54,278 bases of DNA from JAEUIG01 sp046349775. Its GTDB lineage: Bacteria; Planctomycetota; Planctomycetia; Planctomycetales; Planctomycetaceae. Location: positions 1-54,278 of the forward strand of contig JAXMBS010000038.1 of assembly GCA_046349775.1 (NCBI GenBank), written 5' to 3'. This document shows, piece by piece, positions 36,128 through 47,352 of the stretch; the first letter of the stretch is position 1, and every line of letters starts with the position of its first letter. The notes beneath the pieces were generated by a model. It was given only the letters and a program-made list of their open reading frames with translations, was not told the DNA's origin and made no database searches. A program made the position numbers and the translations under genes.

Positions 36128-36189
36128 GACACCGCCGAGCGGCACTCGCTGTCGCTGCAGAACCGGGAACGATATTTTGACCGGCGCTC

Positions 36190-37021
36190 ATGGACTTCGA
36201 TGCCGCGACCTCCAAATCCAAGACGCCGGTCCTGATGACGCCTACCACGCCCGCCGCCTGGACGCTGCTGGGCACCGGCACCAGCATGGGCGTTCCCATG
36301 ATCGGTTGTCGGTGCAGCGTGTGCACGTCCACCGATCCGCACAATCACCGCACCCGGCAAGCGCGCCTGCGTCCAGACGTCCGCCGGCCGGTTCCTGATC
36401 GACACGCCGCCGGAGCTCCGGCTGCAGCTCATCCGCGAGCAGATCGACCCTCAAGTTCAGGCGATCGTGTTCACGCACGCGCATGCGGACCACATCATGG
36501 GCCTCGATGACGCGGATCTTCGGCTACAAGCTGCAAGGGCCGGTCCGACTGTACCGCGAGGCCGACGTCGAAGAGGCAGCCGGTGGGCGCGCGTCTACTC
36601 CTATGCGTTCGACGAGCGGACCGACGAATTGCACTCCCGCCCGCAACTGGAGTTCGTCCGCATCGGCCTGGAGCCGTTCGAGTTGCTGGGCGTGACCGTG
36701 CGGCCGTTCCGATTGATGCACGGCCGCACGCCGGTCCTGGGGTTCCGCGTCGGAGACATCGCCTATGCGACCGACTGCAATGCGATTCCGGCCGAGTCAT
36801 GGCCGCTGCTGGCAGACCTCGACACGCTGGTCCTCGATGCGCTGTGGGACGAACCGCACCCGACGCACTTCAACGTGGCGCAGGCACTGGAAGTCATTGA
36901 GCGCGTCCAGCCGCGGCGCGCGTTCCTGACGCACGTCTCCCACCGTCTCGATTACGCCGCCACGAACGCCCGCCTCCCTCCGCACGTCCGACTGTCCCAC
37001 GATGGCCTGCGACTGCCGTAG
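36190..37021 (+). pseudogene. metallo-beta-lactamase-fold hydrolase (PhnP-like phosphodiesterase), frameshifted
   Basis: The N-terminus has the PhnP-type zinc-finger start WTLLGTGTSMGVPMIGCRCS with VCTSTDP. The metal site HAHADHIMGLDDA appears in another frame, as do LIDTPPELRLQLIREQID before it and PVRLYREADVEEA after it. The C-terminal part (residues from VYSYAFDERTDE) is intact and ends FLTHVSHRLDYAATNARLPP. Two or three frame changes are needed, near 36350, 36510 and 36580. Relatives cleave cyclic phosphodiesters or lipoate-type substrates. The start is 36190 or 36235. Confidence 0.82.
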
Positions 37022-37039
37022 GGACGGCGACTTCCCGAG

Positions 37040-37061
37040 CCGGAAGCGTCAGCGCCAGGAG
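37040..37061 (+). repeat. oriented 3'-end repeat (CGGAAGCGTCAGCGCC type), copy 2
   Basis: CCGGAAGCGTCAGCGCCAGG begins 18 bases after the stop of the MBL-fold gene and is in the same orientation, as at 6883 and 49180. Confidence 0.65.
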
Positions 37062-37188
37062 GCGAGCGCAGCATCTCGACATGCTGATCGCCGGTTTCGA
37101 TACTCGCCTGAAGCATTAGCGAGGGAATCAGCGTTCGCTGGACTCCGCGATTCCGAGGCGTCATCCACTTTGAAGTCCAACGCCCCGG

Positions 37189-37581
37189 TCACACTCCCAG
37201 CACGCGCCGCGCAATCAGCGCACCCACCCACACCGCACCGCACCCCAGCACCACGTTCGCCACCACGTTCAGCACGGCTCGGCCCAATTGCTGCTCGATC
37301 ATTAGTTCGATCGTCTGATAGCCGAACGCCGAGAACGTCGTCAGCCCGCCGAGGAACCCCGTCACGACCAGCGCCTGCAACTCCCGCGCATGCGTCGGAC
37401 GCTCACGCAGCACCGCCATCACCGCGCCGATCAACAGGCAGCCAACCACGTTGACGATCAGCGTCGACGACGGCGCGAATCCGGGAAACTGCCGCTGCGC
37501 CCAGCCGTTCACCGCATAGCGGGCCAGCGCACCTACCCCGCCCCCGATGACCACCAGCCCCGCCTGCATTAGCGGTCCCAT
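37189..37581 (-). CDS. crcB: fluoride ion transporter CrcB (Fluc)
   Basis: CrcB/Fluc is a small four-helix dual-topology fluoride channel. Visible motifs: the start VVIGGGVGALARYAVNG, the second helix TLIVNVVGCLLIGAVMA and the signature VTGFLGGLTTFSAFGYQTIE with the pore Phe and Thr residues. Helix four is VLNVVANVVLGCGAVWVGAL. ATG 37581 is preferred over 37653, whose extension has no family match; a second ATG lies at 37569. The PQQ-propeller gene ends 50 bases upstream on the same strand, so they may be cotranscribed. No fluoride riboswitch motif was seen in front of the gene. Confidence 0.9.
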   Translation of the reverse strand: MGPLMQAGLVVIGGGVGALARYAVNGWAQRQFPGFAPSSTLIVNVVGCLLIGAVMAVLRERPTHARELQALVVTGFLGGLTTFSAFGYQTIELMIEQQLGRAVLNVVANVVLGCGAVWVGALIARRVLGV

Positions 37582-37631
37582 CAGCAGCCCTTTGGGAAAT
37601 CCGGCGCACGAAAGTCGAAATCCGAATTCGA

Positions 37632-38831
37632 CTACTTGCCGGCAATCTTCCAAACGTGTCCGTCGCTGCGGATAAAGAGTCCGCCGTCTCCCACGGCCGG
37701 CGTGCTCAGCACGGTCTCTCCCAGCTCGATCGTGCCGACCGTTTCACCCTTCGCCCCGATATCGACGACATGTCCGACGCCGTCTTCGTTGAAGGCATAC
37801 AGGAATCCGCCGGCAATCACCGGACTGCCGCTGAAGTTTCCCGTCAAGCGGGTCTTCCACTGCGTCTGTCCGTCTGCCGCCGCCGCCCGCGTCAGGACAT
37901 TCGGATTCGATAACACGAACACCGAACCGTCGTGGACCAGCGGACTCGCTGTCCCCGGACTGAGTGAACCTTCCTGCCAGACAATCTCCGCCACGTCGGG
38001 CGTCGTCGCTCCGGGACGGATGGCGGTGATCCCATGCGATGGCACGAACGCCAGCCCGTGGTTGGCCACGAGCGACGGAATCGTCGAGGCCCCGTCCCCG
38101 TATTCCCACACGGTTTTCCCGGTCCGTGGGTCAATCGCGGTAACCCCCTTGGACGACTGCAGCAGCACCAGCTGCTTGCCATCGGCCTCCCACAGCGCCG
38201 GCGACGTCCAGTTCGCCGCCCGCGGCCGCTGAATCCGCCACCGGTCCTCGCCCGTCGCCACATCCAGGCCGACGGTAAACGAATCCGAGTCGTTCTCCAC
38301 CATCGCGACGACGGTGTCATCCGCCGTGACCAGCGACGAAGACATACCCAGGCTGTTGCTCGCATTCGGATAGTCGAACGTCAGGCCCCGATACCACAGC
38401 AGGTTCCCGTCGAGATCCAGGCACGCCAGATCGTTCGACGAATAGAACGCAAAGATCCGCTGGCCGTCACTTGCCGGTGTCGGCGCCGCCACGCACGACT
38501 TGGGGTGCGACACGGTCCGTCCCGTCGCCCAGAACTGCCGCTCCCACTGCAACTTGCCGTCTGCGGCGTCGAAGCTCAGCACGTGCAGCCGGTTCTGGCG
38601 GTATCCGCTGGATGCCGTCACGATCACCTGCGGGCCAACGACGATTGGGCTCGACAGCCCGCGCCCCGGCAGCGCCTGGCTCCATTGAATCGCCGGCTCA
38701 CGCGCATTGCCTGACAACGACGCATCTGCCGCCACTGCGGACGTCGTGTCCCCTCGAAACTGCCGCCAGTCGGCCACGGCGCCCGCTGACGCGACCAGCC
38801 ACACCATTACTGCCGTATTCAAGCTTCGCAC
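37632..38831 (-). CDS. exported PQQ-like beta-propeller repeat protein
   Basis: A signal peptide (MRSLNTAVMVWLVASAGAV) is followed by eight or so propeller blades with the typical Trp-docking pattern DAADGKLQWERQFWA, DLDGNLLWYRGL, DVATGEDRWRIQRP and DPRTGKTVWEYGDG. The opening DWRQFRGD is the usual start of planctomycete PQQ-like outer-membrane or periplasmic proteins. No cofactor-binding residues of PQQ dehydrogenases are evident, so this is likely a BamB-like scaffold rather than an enzyme. It is upstream of crcB on the same strand and downstream of a word-repeat element. Confidence 0.87.
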   Translation of the reverse strand: MRSLNTAVMVWLVASAGAVADWRQFRGDTTSAVAADASLSGNAREPAIQWSQALPGRGLSSPIVVGPQVIVTASSGYRQNRLHVLSFDAADGKLQWERQFWATGRTVSHPKSCVAAPTPASDGQRIFAFYSSNDLACLDLDGNLLWYRGLTFDYPNASNSLGMSSSLVTADDTVVAMVENDSDSFTVGLDVATGEDRWRIQRPRAANWTSPALWEADGKQLVLLQSSKGVTAIDPRTGKTVWEYGDGASTIPSLVANHGLAFVPSHGITAIRPGATTPDVAEIVWQEGSLSPGTASPLVHDGSVFVLSNPNVLTRAAAADGQTQWKTRLTGNFSGSPVIAGGFLYAFNEDGVGHVVDIGAKGETVGTIELGETVLSTPAVGDGGLFIRSDGHVWKIAGK

Positions 38832-38844
38832 GGATGCATTCCCT

Positions 38845-38894
38845 CAAATTTGCAATTTGCAATGTTCATTTTGCAATCTGCAATCTTCCGTTTT
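38845..38894. repeat. word-repeat array (TTGCAAT words), overlapping a gene end
   Basis: TTTGCAATTTGCAATG and TTTTGCAATCTGCAATCTTC repeat the word TTGCAAT in a degenerate tandem. The stop codon and last residues (NGRLQIAK) of the minus-strand gene starting at 40110 are written by the array. No inverted partner is seen nearby. Confidence 0.65.
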
Positions 38895-40110
38895 CTGAAA
38901 TCGATAAACCTTCGGTCGCGTCCGCAATCCCCCGTTCCCTGGTGTGATTCATCATCGCCGCGGCACGCGAGTCTGCCGAGTTCAGTCCCTTCCCCGCCAG
39001 GTCGCAGACCCGGAACTGAAACGCCCACGTCTGCGCCCAGTCCTGAGTTTGTTCGTTCTGGCAGACCTTCAGCAGAATCCGGTTCCGCCCCTGCTTCAGC
39101 TTGCCGCGCGCGGCATACTGGTCAAACATCATCCCGCGGTGGTACTCCTCCTGGCTGAACACCGGCTCTCCGTTCACCCACAGCTTCCAGGCGTTCGGTG
39201 TCGCGATGCGAAATTCCACCGATTGATTCGCGGCACTGACGAACTCGGTTGTCGCATAGCTCACCGCCCCCTTGTGCGGCGCCGTCAGCTTGGCGAGGTC
39301 GAATTTCCCGACCTCGTCGACATCGGTCACGTCGGGCTTGGCATCCGCCGACAGCGGCATCCACTTCACCGGTCCCTTGGACCCCTCGTATTCGGCCGCC
39401 AGATCGATCCGCTCCTCCGGCGGATACACGGCCGCGTAGCCCACCCCCTCGTGGTTGTCGAACGGTCCGATCACCTGCCAGTTCGTGACGAGCGCGAAAT
39501 GCCGCACCAGGTCCACCTGCTCGTCCAGCTTGGCCAGCGCTTGCGCGAGTGCCACCACCTGGTCTCCGTCGGTCGCGCCGGTCAGCGCCTGTTCGTAGAC
39601 GCCGCGGGCTTCCTCCGGTTTCCCGGCGGCATCCAGTTCGGCCCCCTGTACGATCAACAACGCCACAGCGTCGCGCCGCATCTCCGCGCTGGGATCGTCC
39701 AGCATGCCCGGAATGATGCGGTCCACAGCCGTTGCATCCGCCTTGATAAGCCATTCGTACGCACAGCGTCGCGCCTGTGCAGAGTGCGCACGGTCGGCAA
39801 TGAACGCCTCCAAATCCCCCCGCGGAAGCTGCGGCCCCTGCTGCAACCCCCGTGCAGCGACGGCTTCGACCGCTCCACGCAGCCAGTTCGCGGTCAGCGG
39901 AGTCGCATCGTCGAGAGCGGACAGCATCCGCACGAGATCTTGCGGCGGCCGTTGCTCCAGCTTTTTCAGGGCTGCAACGCCGGCGGCATGGCCGGTCCCG
40001 CGAGGACCGACCGATTTCACCGCGCTGACCAGGTCGTCCAGCTCGTCGGCCATCGCCGGCGACCACGCCGGCAATATCAATAGCAGCAGCGCACCAACTC
40101 GCTTGAGCAT
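38866..40110 (-). CDS. exported helical-repeat plus carbohydrate-binding-like protein
   Basis: The signal peptide is MLKRVGALLLLILPAWSPAM. Residues about 20-200 are helical and HEAT-like (LVRMLSALDDATPLTANWL, DRIIPGMLDDPSAEMRRDAV), and about 210-390 form a beta sandwich with the features of sugar-binding modules attached to glycosidases or heparinase-type proteins (NWQVIGPFDNHEG, WKLWVNGEPVFSQEEYHRG, GRNRILLKVCQN). No catalytic motif is evident. The ATG at 40110 is preferred because it starts the signal peptide; the longer frame begins at 40167. The C-terminal 10 residues come from a word-repeat array, so the true gene may have been shortened or extended by it. Confidence 0.68.
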   Translation of the reverse strand: MLKRVGALLLLILPAWSPAMADELDDLVSAVKSVGPRGTGHAAGVAALKKLEQRPPQDLVRMLSALDDATPLTANWLRGAVEAVAARGLQQGPQLPRGDLEAFIADRAHSAQARRCAYEWLIKADATAVDRIIPGMLDDPSAEMRRDAVALLIVQGAELDAAGKPEEARGVYEQALTGATDGDQVVALAQALAKLDEQVDLVRHFALVTNWQVIGPFDNHEGVGYAAVYPPEERIDLAAEYEGSKGPVKWMPLSADAKPDVTDVDEVGKFDLAKLTAPHKGAVSYATTEFVSAANQSVEFRIATPNAWKLWVNGEPVFSQEEYHRGMMFDQYAARGKLKQGRNRILLKVCQNEQTQDWAQTWAFQFRVCDLAGKGLNSADSRAAAMMNHTRERGIADATEGLSISENGRLQIAK

Positions 40111-40307
40111 GGGAGCATCCGTCGCGTGGCGGGAAACTTCGGGGGTGGGCGAATTCCCAGGCGGCACTGCGAAAATTCGCCGACGGCGGGTCTGAATCGT
40201 CGATGCCGAAGTCTATCAACCGCTGCGTCGGATTTCACGTCGCCGGCAATTAAGCCGCGGCTGCGATCCGGCAGGATTCACACCACAAGCCGCCCGGCAC
40301 TGCAGCG

Positions 40308-41447
40308 TCAGCCGCCCGACGGCGCGGTGCTCAGCCGCATGTAGTTGCTGGTAAAATCCTCCGCCGACATTGGCTGGCTGAGGTCGATTCCGTTCTTTGT
40401 GAACAGCGTCTTGGTGTTGCCGTCCTGCCATTCGTCCGCGGCAATTTGACCATCCCGATTCTTGTCGAGCAGTCGGAAGAACGTCTTCGCATCGCGCGCC
40501 GCCTGTTCGCTGTTACCGCCGGCCGGCGTTGCAGAGTTCGACGGCGACGACGCCTGAGGATTTCCACCGGGCGGAGGATTTGTCGGTGGGGGCGTGGTGG
40601 CCGGCGTAGCGCCGGCGGCTGCGGTCGGTACCGGAGTGGGAGTCGGTGGCGGTCGCACTGCGGCGACTTCGGCTGGCGTGACAAAGCCGTCGTCGTTTCT
40701 GTCCAGTTCCCGGAATTCCTTCAGTGTATGTCCGGCAAACCGACGCCATTCGTACAGGCCGATCTGCCCGTCGTTGTCGGTGTCGCCAGGGACCAGGTCC
40801 GCCTGCAGGTCCACTGTCACGCGCTGCCGCGCTTTGGGGCCTTGGGGAGTCGCCCCATCGGCCGGCTGCGACCCGTTTGGCGCTGCGGCGTCTGTCGAAC
40901 CGTCTCTCTTCTCATTCCCCGGAGCACCATTGCCGTTGTCTGCGGCGGGATCACCCGCTGGTCGATCCCCGTTACCTTCGCCGCGATTCCGGCGGCGGTC
41001 AGAATCGTCGCCGCCGCGTCGACCGCGGCCATCGCGATCACCCCCGAATCCGCCAGGAGGTCCGCCGAATCCGCCCCGGCCGCCGCCATTCCGCATCCGC
41101 TGAAAAAAGCTCTCGCGGAGGCGCTGTGATTCGCGGATGTACTCATCACGTGAGAAGCCTCGCGAGGTGTCGACGTCGCTGAATATCCGGGACGCCATTC
41201 GATCAGCGTTGATTTCGTCGGCTGTCAGATGACCGTCGCCATCCGTATCGAGATTGGAGAACGACTCCTCCGGCGTCGGAAACCCGCGAAACCCGCGTCC
41301 GCCCCCCCTACCCCCACCTCCGGCCCCACCACCTCCTGGCTGCGCAAAGTTTTGGCCATTCAAAATCGTAATGCAGCACAACTGCGCCAGCACCGTCGCA
41401 CGGACAATCCGCCAAACTCGACGCCGGCGTTGGATTTTGCGGTCCAT
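40308..41447 (-). CDS. exported EF-hand protein
   Basis: A basic N-terminus (MDRKIQRRRRVWRIV) and a hydrophobic stretch (ATVLAQLCCITIL) form the export signal. Calcium-binding EF-hand loops are visible: LDTDGDGHLTADE, DTDNDGQIGLYE, DRNDDGFVTPAE and DKNRDGQIAADE, with a degenerate copy at DVDTSRGFSRDE. Two low-complexity Gly/Arg and Pro/Thr/Ala linkers separate them. Planctomycetes have many such EF-hand proteins of unknown role, often calcium-stabilised extracellular proteins. It is divergent from the type II secretion operon, and the shared 275-base interval must hold both promoters. Confidence 0.8.
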   Translation of the reverse strand: MDRKIQRRRRVWRIVRATVLAQLCCITILNGQNFAQPGGGGAGGGGRGGGRGFRGFPTPEESFSNLDTDGDGHLTADEINADRMASRIFSDVDTSRGFSRDEYIRESQRLRESFFQRMRNGGGRGGFGGPPGGFGGDRDGRGRRGGDDSDRRRNRGEGNGDRPAGDPAADNGNGAPGNEKRDGSTDAAAPNGSQPADGATPQGPKARQRVTVDLQADLVPGDTDNDGQIGLYEWRRFAGHTLKEFRELDRNDDGFVTPAEVAAVRPPPTPTPVPTAAAGATPATTPPPTNPPPGGNPQASSPSNSATPAGGNSEQAARDAKTFFRLLDKNRDGQIAADEWQDGNTKTLFTKNGIDLSQPMSAEDFTSNYMRLSTAPSGG

Positions 41448-41722
41448 CGGACGCTTCCAAGGGTTTTTTCAAGGTTGGCCACCGCAGCCGCCGCGATTGA
41501 CGCTGCGCGCGTGTCGATCTTGGCAAGGGGCCGTAAGTTGAACCAATCGGAGCAGGAATTGTATCGTCGGATTTGGGGGGGGCCCGCAAGTCCGAGGGAT
41601 TCGACGGCATGCGGTCTTCGCCGGCCCCGGCAGTCGAGACAGTATACGCACGTTCCGATAGCGTGCAGCTCTCTGCAATCGGAAAGTGCGTCCTGATGGG
41701 CGCCAGTAGCAAGGGTGCGGCA

Positions 41723-44700
41723 ATGGAATTGAGCACGCGGATCGTGCGGCTGGGAATTGTGGCCGTGATTCTGGCCGGCGCCGGAACCGGGGACGCGTTC
41801 GCTCAGTTTGGGGGCGGGGGAGGCGGTCGCCGGGGCGGAGGGTTCGGCCGCTTCAATCAGCCGGCTGCGCTGCGGGAGCTGGGCTACACCACTGTCGCAA
41901 AAGAACTCCAGCTCACCGAGGAACAGCAAACAAAGATTCGCGAACTGTCCGAGGCGCCCCCGGAGAACGCCGAGGCCTTCGGAGAGCTGTTCCAGGCGAT
42001 GCGGGATGCAACGGAGGAAGAACAGGTCGCACTTCGGGCCGAGATGCGCCGGCTCACCGAGACGCGCGACGTCAAAGTCGAGGAACAACTTAAGGGAATT
42101 CTCAACGAGACGCAGGCGGCGCGGTTGGAGCAGATCGTGCTCCATCGCAGTGGACCAGCAGCGCTGGCCCGGCCGGACCGCGCAACAAAGTTCAAATTGA
42201 CCGAAGACCAGCAGGCGCAGCTGTCCGACATGTCGTCGGAACGGCAATCGGCGATGCGCGGCATGTTCGGCATGTCGCAGGAAGAACGCGACGCCGCGGA
42301 CAAGGAATGGAACGACAAGTTCCTCGGCGTGCTCACCGCAGCCCAGCAGGAACAATGGACGGCGATGATTGGCCCGGCCGCGCCGGAGATCCCCGAGGAA
42401 GAGCGGGGATTCGGCCGCGGCGGGTTCGGCGGCCGTCGTGGCGGTGGCGAACGCCGCGGGTCCGAACCGGGTGGCCCGGTGGCCGGCGCCGCAACACCCA
42501 TGCCGGACGTTACAGCCAATGCCGCGACCTCGACTGACAAAGTCGTGGCTTCGTTCGATCCGGCCGGCGGCGCGACCGATGGCAAACTCTCGTTCAACTT
42601 CCAGCAGGCACCCTGGGGCGAAGTACTCCGGGACTTTGCCCGCCGCGCCGGTCTGTCGCTCGAAATGAACGACGTTCCCAAGGGCACGTTCACCTACTTC
42701 GACAAGAAAGAGTACACGCCGCAACAGGCGCTCGACGTGCTGAATGGCCCGCTCATGCGCCTGGGATATGCGCTCGTGCGACGCAATGAGTTCCTGATCT
42801 GTGCCAACATTGACAAGGGACCGGCGCCGAACCTGATTCCGTACATCACTTCCGCACAGTTGGCCGAACACGGCGACAATGAACTGCTCACGGTCGTGTT
42901 CTCCGTGAAAGGTGTCGATGACATCTCGCTGCTGGCGCAGCAGGTTCAGGAGATGCTCGGCCCGCAGGGGAAAGCCGTTGGGGTCGCGGCCGCCGGCGCG
43001 CTCGTCGTGACCGATCTCGGTTCCAACCTGCGGCGGGTCAACGACCTGCTGGGTGCGACCTCCGCACTCCTGGGACCGGAAGACGTCAAATTCCAGAGCT
43101 ACCCGCTCAAGCACATCAGCGCCGGAGAGGCGGAGCAGCTTCTACGCAGCGTGCTGGGGCTGAAGGTTGGCGTCAAAAACGTCAGCGGCGGAGGCGGCCC
43201 CGCCGCCGGACCCGGTGGCAATCGCGGCGGCCGTTTCTGGGGTCGTGGTGGCTGGGGGGGAGGCGGCGACAACAACGGCCCCGACCCGAATCAGAATGGC
43301 GGCGGCGATCAGCAATCCCAGAACTCTCCGTTTGAGGAGGGCCTGCTCGCCAAGACGCAATTCACCGCCGATCCGCGCGTCAATCAGTTGATTGTGGTCG
43401 CGCCGGCCGTCGTGCATGTGCTGATCGACCAGGCGCTCAAGACGATCGACGTCGAAGCGAATGGAGCCCTGGCCGGCGGGCGGGACACCGCCCCGTATCT
43501 GCACGTCTACTCGCTGCGCACCGCCAGTGTCGAGGAAGCGGCGAAAACGATTGATGCCATGATCCCGGGCGTCGTCGTCAACGACGACGGCCGAGCCGAG
43601 CGGCTCGCAATTTTCGCGACGGCCTCTCAGCATCAGCAGGTCGAAGGCATTATCCGGCAGCTCGACGGACAGGCCGGCGGCCAGAATGTCGCCGCGATCC
43701 CGCTGGCAACGATGGACCCGCTCGTTGCCGCCACCACGCTGCGGCAGATGTTCGCCGCCGACGGCGCCGCAGCACCCACCATCCAGCCGGACGTCAACAC
43801 CCGGCAAGTACTGGTTCGCGGTTCGAGCGACCAGATCACGCAGGTCAAAGCACTCCTCGCCCAGCTTGGCGAGGACGGTACCGGCCGCCGCACCCGCAGC
43901 GCCGGCGGGACCGTTCGCCGCTTCTCCCTCAGCGGCCGCGATAGCGAGCATCTGCTCGACCTGATCGATCAGGCCTGGCACGCCACGCAGCCTAACCGGA
44001 TCGAGGTCGTCCCGTCACAACGCGCCAGCCCAATCCGGAATTTCGAACAGCCCCGAGACCGCGAAACCCGTCTTGAGCCTGATGCACCTCCTGCACGGCG
44101 CGGACGCATCCGCAGTGATGAACCCGTCTCGCAGCGCGACTCGCGCAGCCACACCGAATTCGTGGCGTTTATCGATGAACAGCCTGCGGCCCAGGAAACC
44201 CAGCCGGACGCGCCGACGGCACCGCCCGCGGCCGAGCCGCAGCAGCCCGCGCCGACCACGAAACTGAAGGACGGTGAACGTCGCGAAATCGCGCCCGGCA
44301 TCTATATCCAGGTCGAGGGGGACGAACTGATCCTGATGTCGAAGGACGAAGCCGCGCTCGACCGGCTGGAACAAATGCTCGAAGAGACGCTGCAGGCGGT
44401 CCCTCCCTCGACCACCTGGACGGTCTTCACGCTGCAATCTGCCGATGCCACTGAAGCCGCCGGCATGCTTGAACAACTCATTCCCGACGCCGATGTCATG
44501 CAGTCCAAGAGCACGTCGAGCAGCGGATTCTTGGGCAGCATTTCCTCCATGGGCAGCAGCCTGCTGAGCGCCAGCGGCCTGGATGCCGGACCGGCCGGCG
44601 GCCTGCGGATCATTCCCGAAACGCGGCTCAACGCGCTGTTCGTTTCCGGCCCCTCGGCCAAGGTGCAGGAGGTCCGTGATTTTCTGCAGGTTCTGGACGC

Positions 44701-45424
44701 CGCCGACTGGCCCAGCACGCTGCGCGATCGCGTGCCGCATATGATTCCCGTCAAGTATGCCGAAGTGGCGGATGTCTACCGCGTCGTGCGGGACGTCTAT
44801 CGCGACTTCATCGACGCCGGCCCTGTCGCCCAGCAGCCGGCCAATCCGTTTGCGATGTTTATGGGCGGTCGGGGCGGGCGCGATCAGCAGCAGCAGTCCG
44901 CCAAGGAAACGAAACTCGCCATTGGAATGGATGAGCAGACCAGCCATCTCATCGTCTCGGCCGACGAGGGGCTGTACCAGGAGATTCTCGAACTCGTGAC
45001 GTCGATGGACAACGCGGCCCGCGATGCCCGCCGCACCGTGCGCGTGGTCGAACTTCAAAACGCCAGCACGGCGGCGGTGCAGGGTACTCTCGGCGCCGTC
45101 CTGCCGCGCGTGCGCGTCAGCTCCACTTCCAATCGCGGATCACAGAACAACAATAACAACAACGCTCAAGCGACGAACGGACAGCAGCCGGGACCGTCGC
45201 AGGACCAGGTCCGCCAGTTCTTTGAACAGCGCCGCATGATGGGCGGCGGATTCGGCGGCGGACCCTTTGGCGGAGGCGGCGGTAACGGCGGCGGCGGCTT
45301 CGGCGGACGAGGTTTTGGCGGCGGCGGTTTCGGTGGCGGACCCTTTGGTGGCGGCGGTTTCGGCGGTAACCGGGGTGGAAATGGCGACGGAGGCGGCGGT
45401 CGTAGACGGTTTGGCGGCAATTGA
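41723..45424 (+). CDS. large exported protein with Spy/CpxP-like N-terminus and repeated secretin N-domains, no secretin barrel
   Basis: The signal peptide (IVRLGIVAVILAGAGTGDAF) is followed by a Gly-rich stretch, LTEEQQ-type helical repeats (KELQLTEEQQTKIRELSE, KFKLTEDQQAQLSDM; residues about 60-230) and then at least five N1/N3-type secretin modules (FNFQQAPWGEVLRDFARRAG, SAGEAEQLLRSVLGL, ADPRVNQLIVVAPAVVHVLI, RIIPETRLNALFVSGPSAKV, VPHMIPVKYAEVADVYRVVR). The last 100 residues are Asn/Gln- and Gly/Phe-rich. The C-terminal barrel signature of secretins (GxIPxLGxLF type) is missing. The start ATG 41723 follows AAGGGTG. The position upstream of gspE marks it as the GspD-like part of this type II system. 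The 1233-residue length is about twice GspD. Confidence 0.8.
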   Translation: MELSTRIVRLGIVAVILAGAGTGDAFAQFGGGGGGRRGGGFGRFNQPAALRELGYTTVAKELQLTEEQQTKIRELSEAPPENAEAFGELFQAMRDATEEEQVALRAEMRRLTETRDVKVEEQLKGILNETQAARLEQIVLHRSGPAALARPDRATKFKLTEDQQAQLSDMSSERQSAMRGMFGMSQEERDAADKEWNDKFLGVLTAAQQEQWTAMIGPAAPEIPEEERGFGRGGFGGRRGGGERRGSEPGGPVAGAATPMPDVTANAATSTDKVVASFDPAGGATDGKLSFNFQQAPWGEVLRDFARRAGLSLEMNDVPKGTFTYFDKKEYTPQQALDVLNGPLMRLGYALVRRNEFLICANIDKGPAPNLIPYITSAQLAEHGDNELLTVVFSVKGVDDISLLAQQVQEMLGPQGKAVGVAAAGALVVTDLGSNLRRVNDLLGATSALLGPEDVKFQSYPLKHISAGEAEQLLRSVLGLKVGVKNVSGGGGPAAGPGGNRGGRFWGRGGWGGGGDNNGPDPNQNGGGDQQSQNSPFEEGLLAKTQFTADPRVNQLIVVAPAVVHVLIDQALKTIDVEANGALAGGRDTAPYLHVYSLRTASVEEAAKTIDAMIPGVVVNDDGRAERLAIFATASQHQQVEGIIRQLDGQAGGQNVAAIPLATMDPLVAATTLRQMFAADGAAAPTIQPDVNTRQVLVRGSSDQITQVKALLAQLGEDGTGRRTRSAGGTVRRFSLSGRDSEHLLDLIDQAWHATQPNRIEVVPSQRASPIRNFEQPRDRETRLEPDAPPARRGRIRSDEPVSQRDSRSHTEFVAFIDEQPAAQETQPDAPTAPPAAEPQQPAPTTKLKDGERREIAPGIYIQVEGDELILMSKDEAALDRLEQMLEETLQAVPPSTTWTVFTLQSADATEAAGMLEQLIPDADVMQSKSTSSSGFLGSISSMGSSLLSASGLDAGPAGGLRIIPETRLNALFVSGPSAKVQEVRDFLQVLDAADWPSTLRDRVPHMIPVKYAEVADVYRVVRDVYRDFIDAGPVAQQPANPFAMFMGGRGGRDQQQQSAKETKLAIGMDEQTSHLIVSADEGLYQEILELVTSMDNAARDARRTVRVVELQNASTAAVQGTLGAVLPRVRVSSTSNRGSQNNNNNNAQATNGQQPGPSQDQVRQFFEQRRMMGGGFGGGPFGGGGGNGGGGFGGRGFGGGGFGGGPFGGGGFGGNRGGNGDGGGGRRRFGGN

Positions 45425-45506
45425 TCCCCACGACGGTTTTCCTGCAACAGTCCCGAGAGGCAGTCCACAGGCGCGTCGCTCGAACAATTCGTGAACAGCA
45501 ATTCGC

Positions 45507-47192
<1,686 letters not shown>

Positions 47193-47196
47193 GCGA

Positions 47197-47351
47197 GTGC
47201 GAAAAGTGTGAAGAGTTCGAAAAGTGCGAAAAGCATCTCTCGGAACAACCAATTCACTTGAGGTCGGACCTTTTACTTTTCGAACTGTTTGCACCTTTCG
47301 TACTTTTCACACCACTCCTTGACCCTTCTCCCTCGACCCTCCGTCCCTCCC
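47197..47351. repeat. word-repeat inverted-repeat element (GTGCGAAAAG words) before gspF
   Basis: Left arm 47197-47236 strings GTGCGAAAAGTGTGAAGAG and TTCGAAAAGTGCGAAAAG; the right arm 47269-47313 holds CTTTTCGAACTGTTTGCACC and TTTCGTACTTTTCACACC. The complement runs in reverse word order. A further word tract, CTTGACCCTTCTCCCTCGAC and on, lies at 47316-47351, directly before the gspF start codon. Confidence 0.75.
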
Positions 47352-47352
47352 C

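Noticed and set aside
37582..37631. Fluoride riboswitch in front of crcB
   Set aside because: The 50-base gap after the PQQ gene holds no GG-GATGG-type core and is too short.
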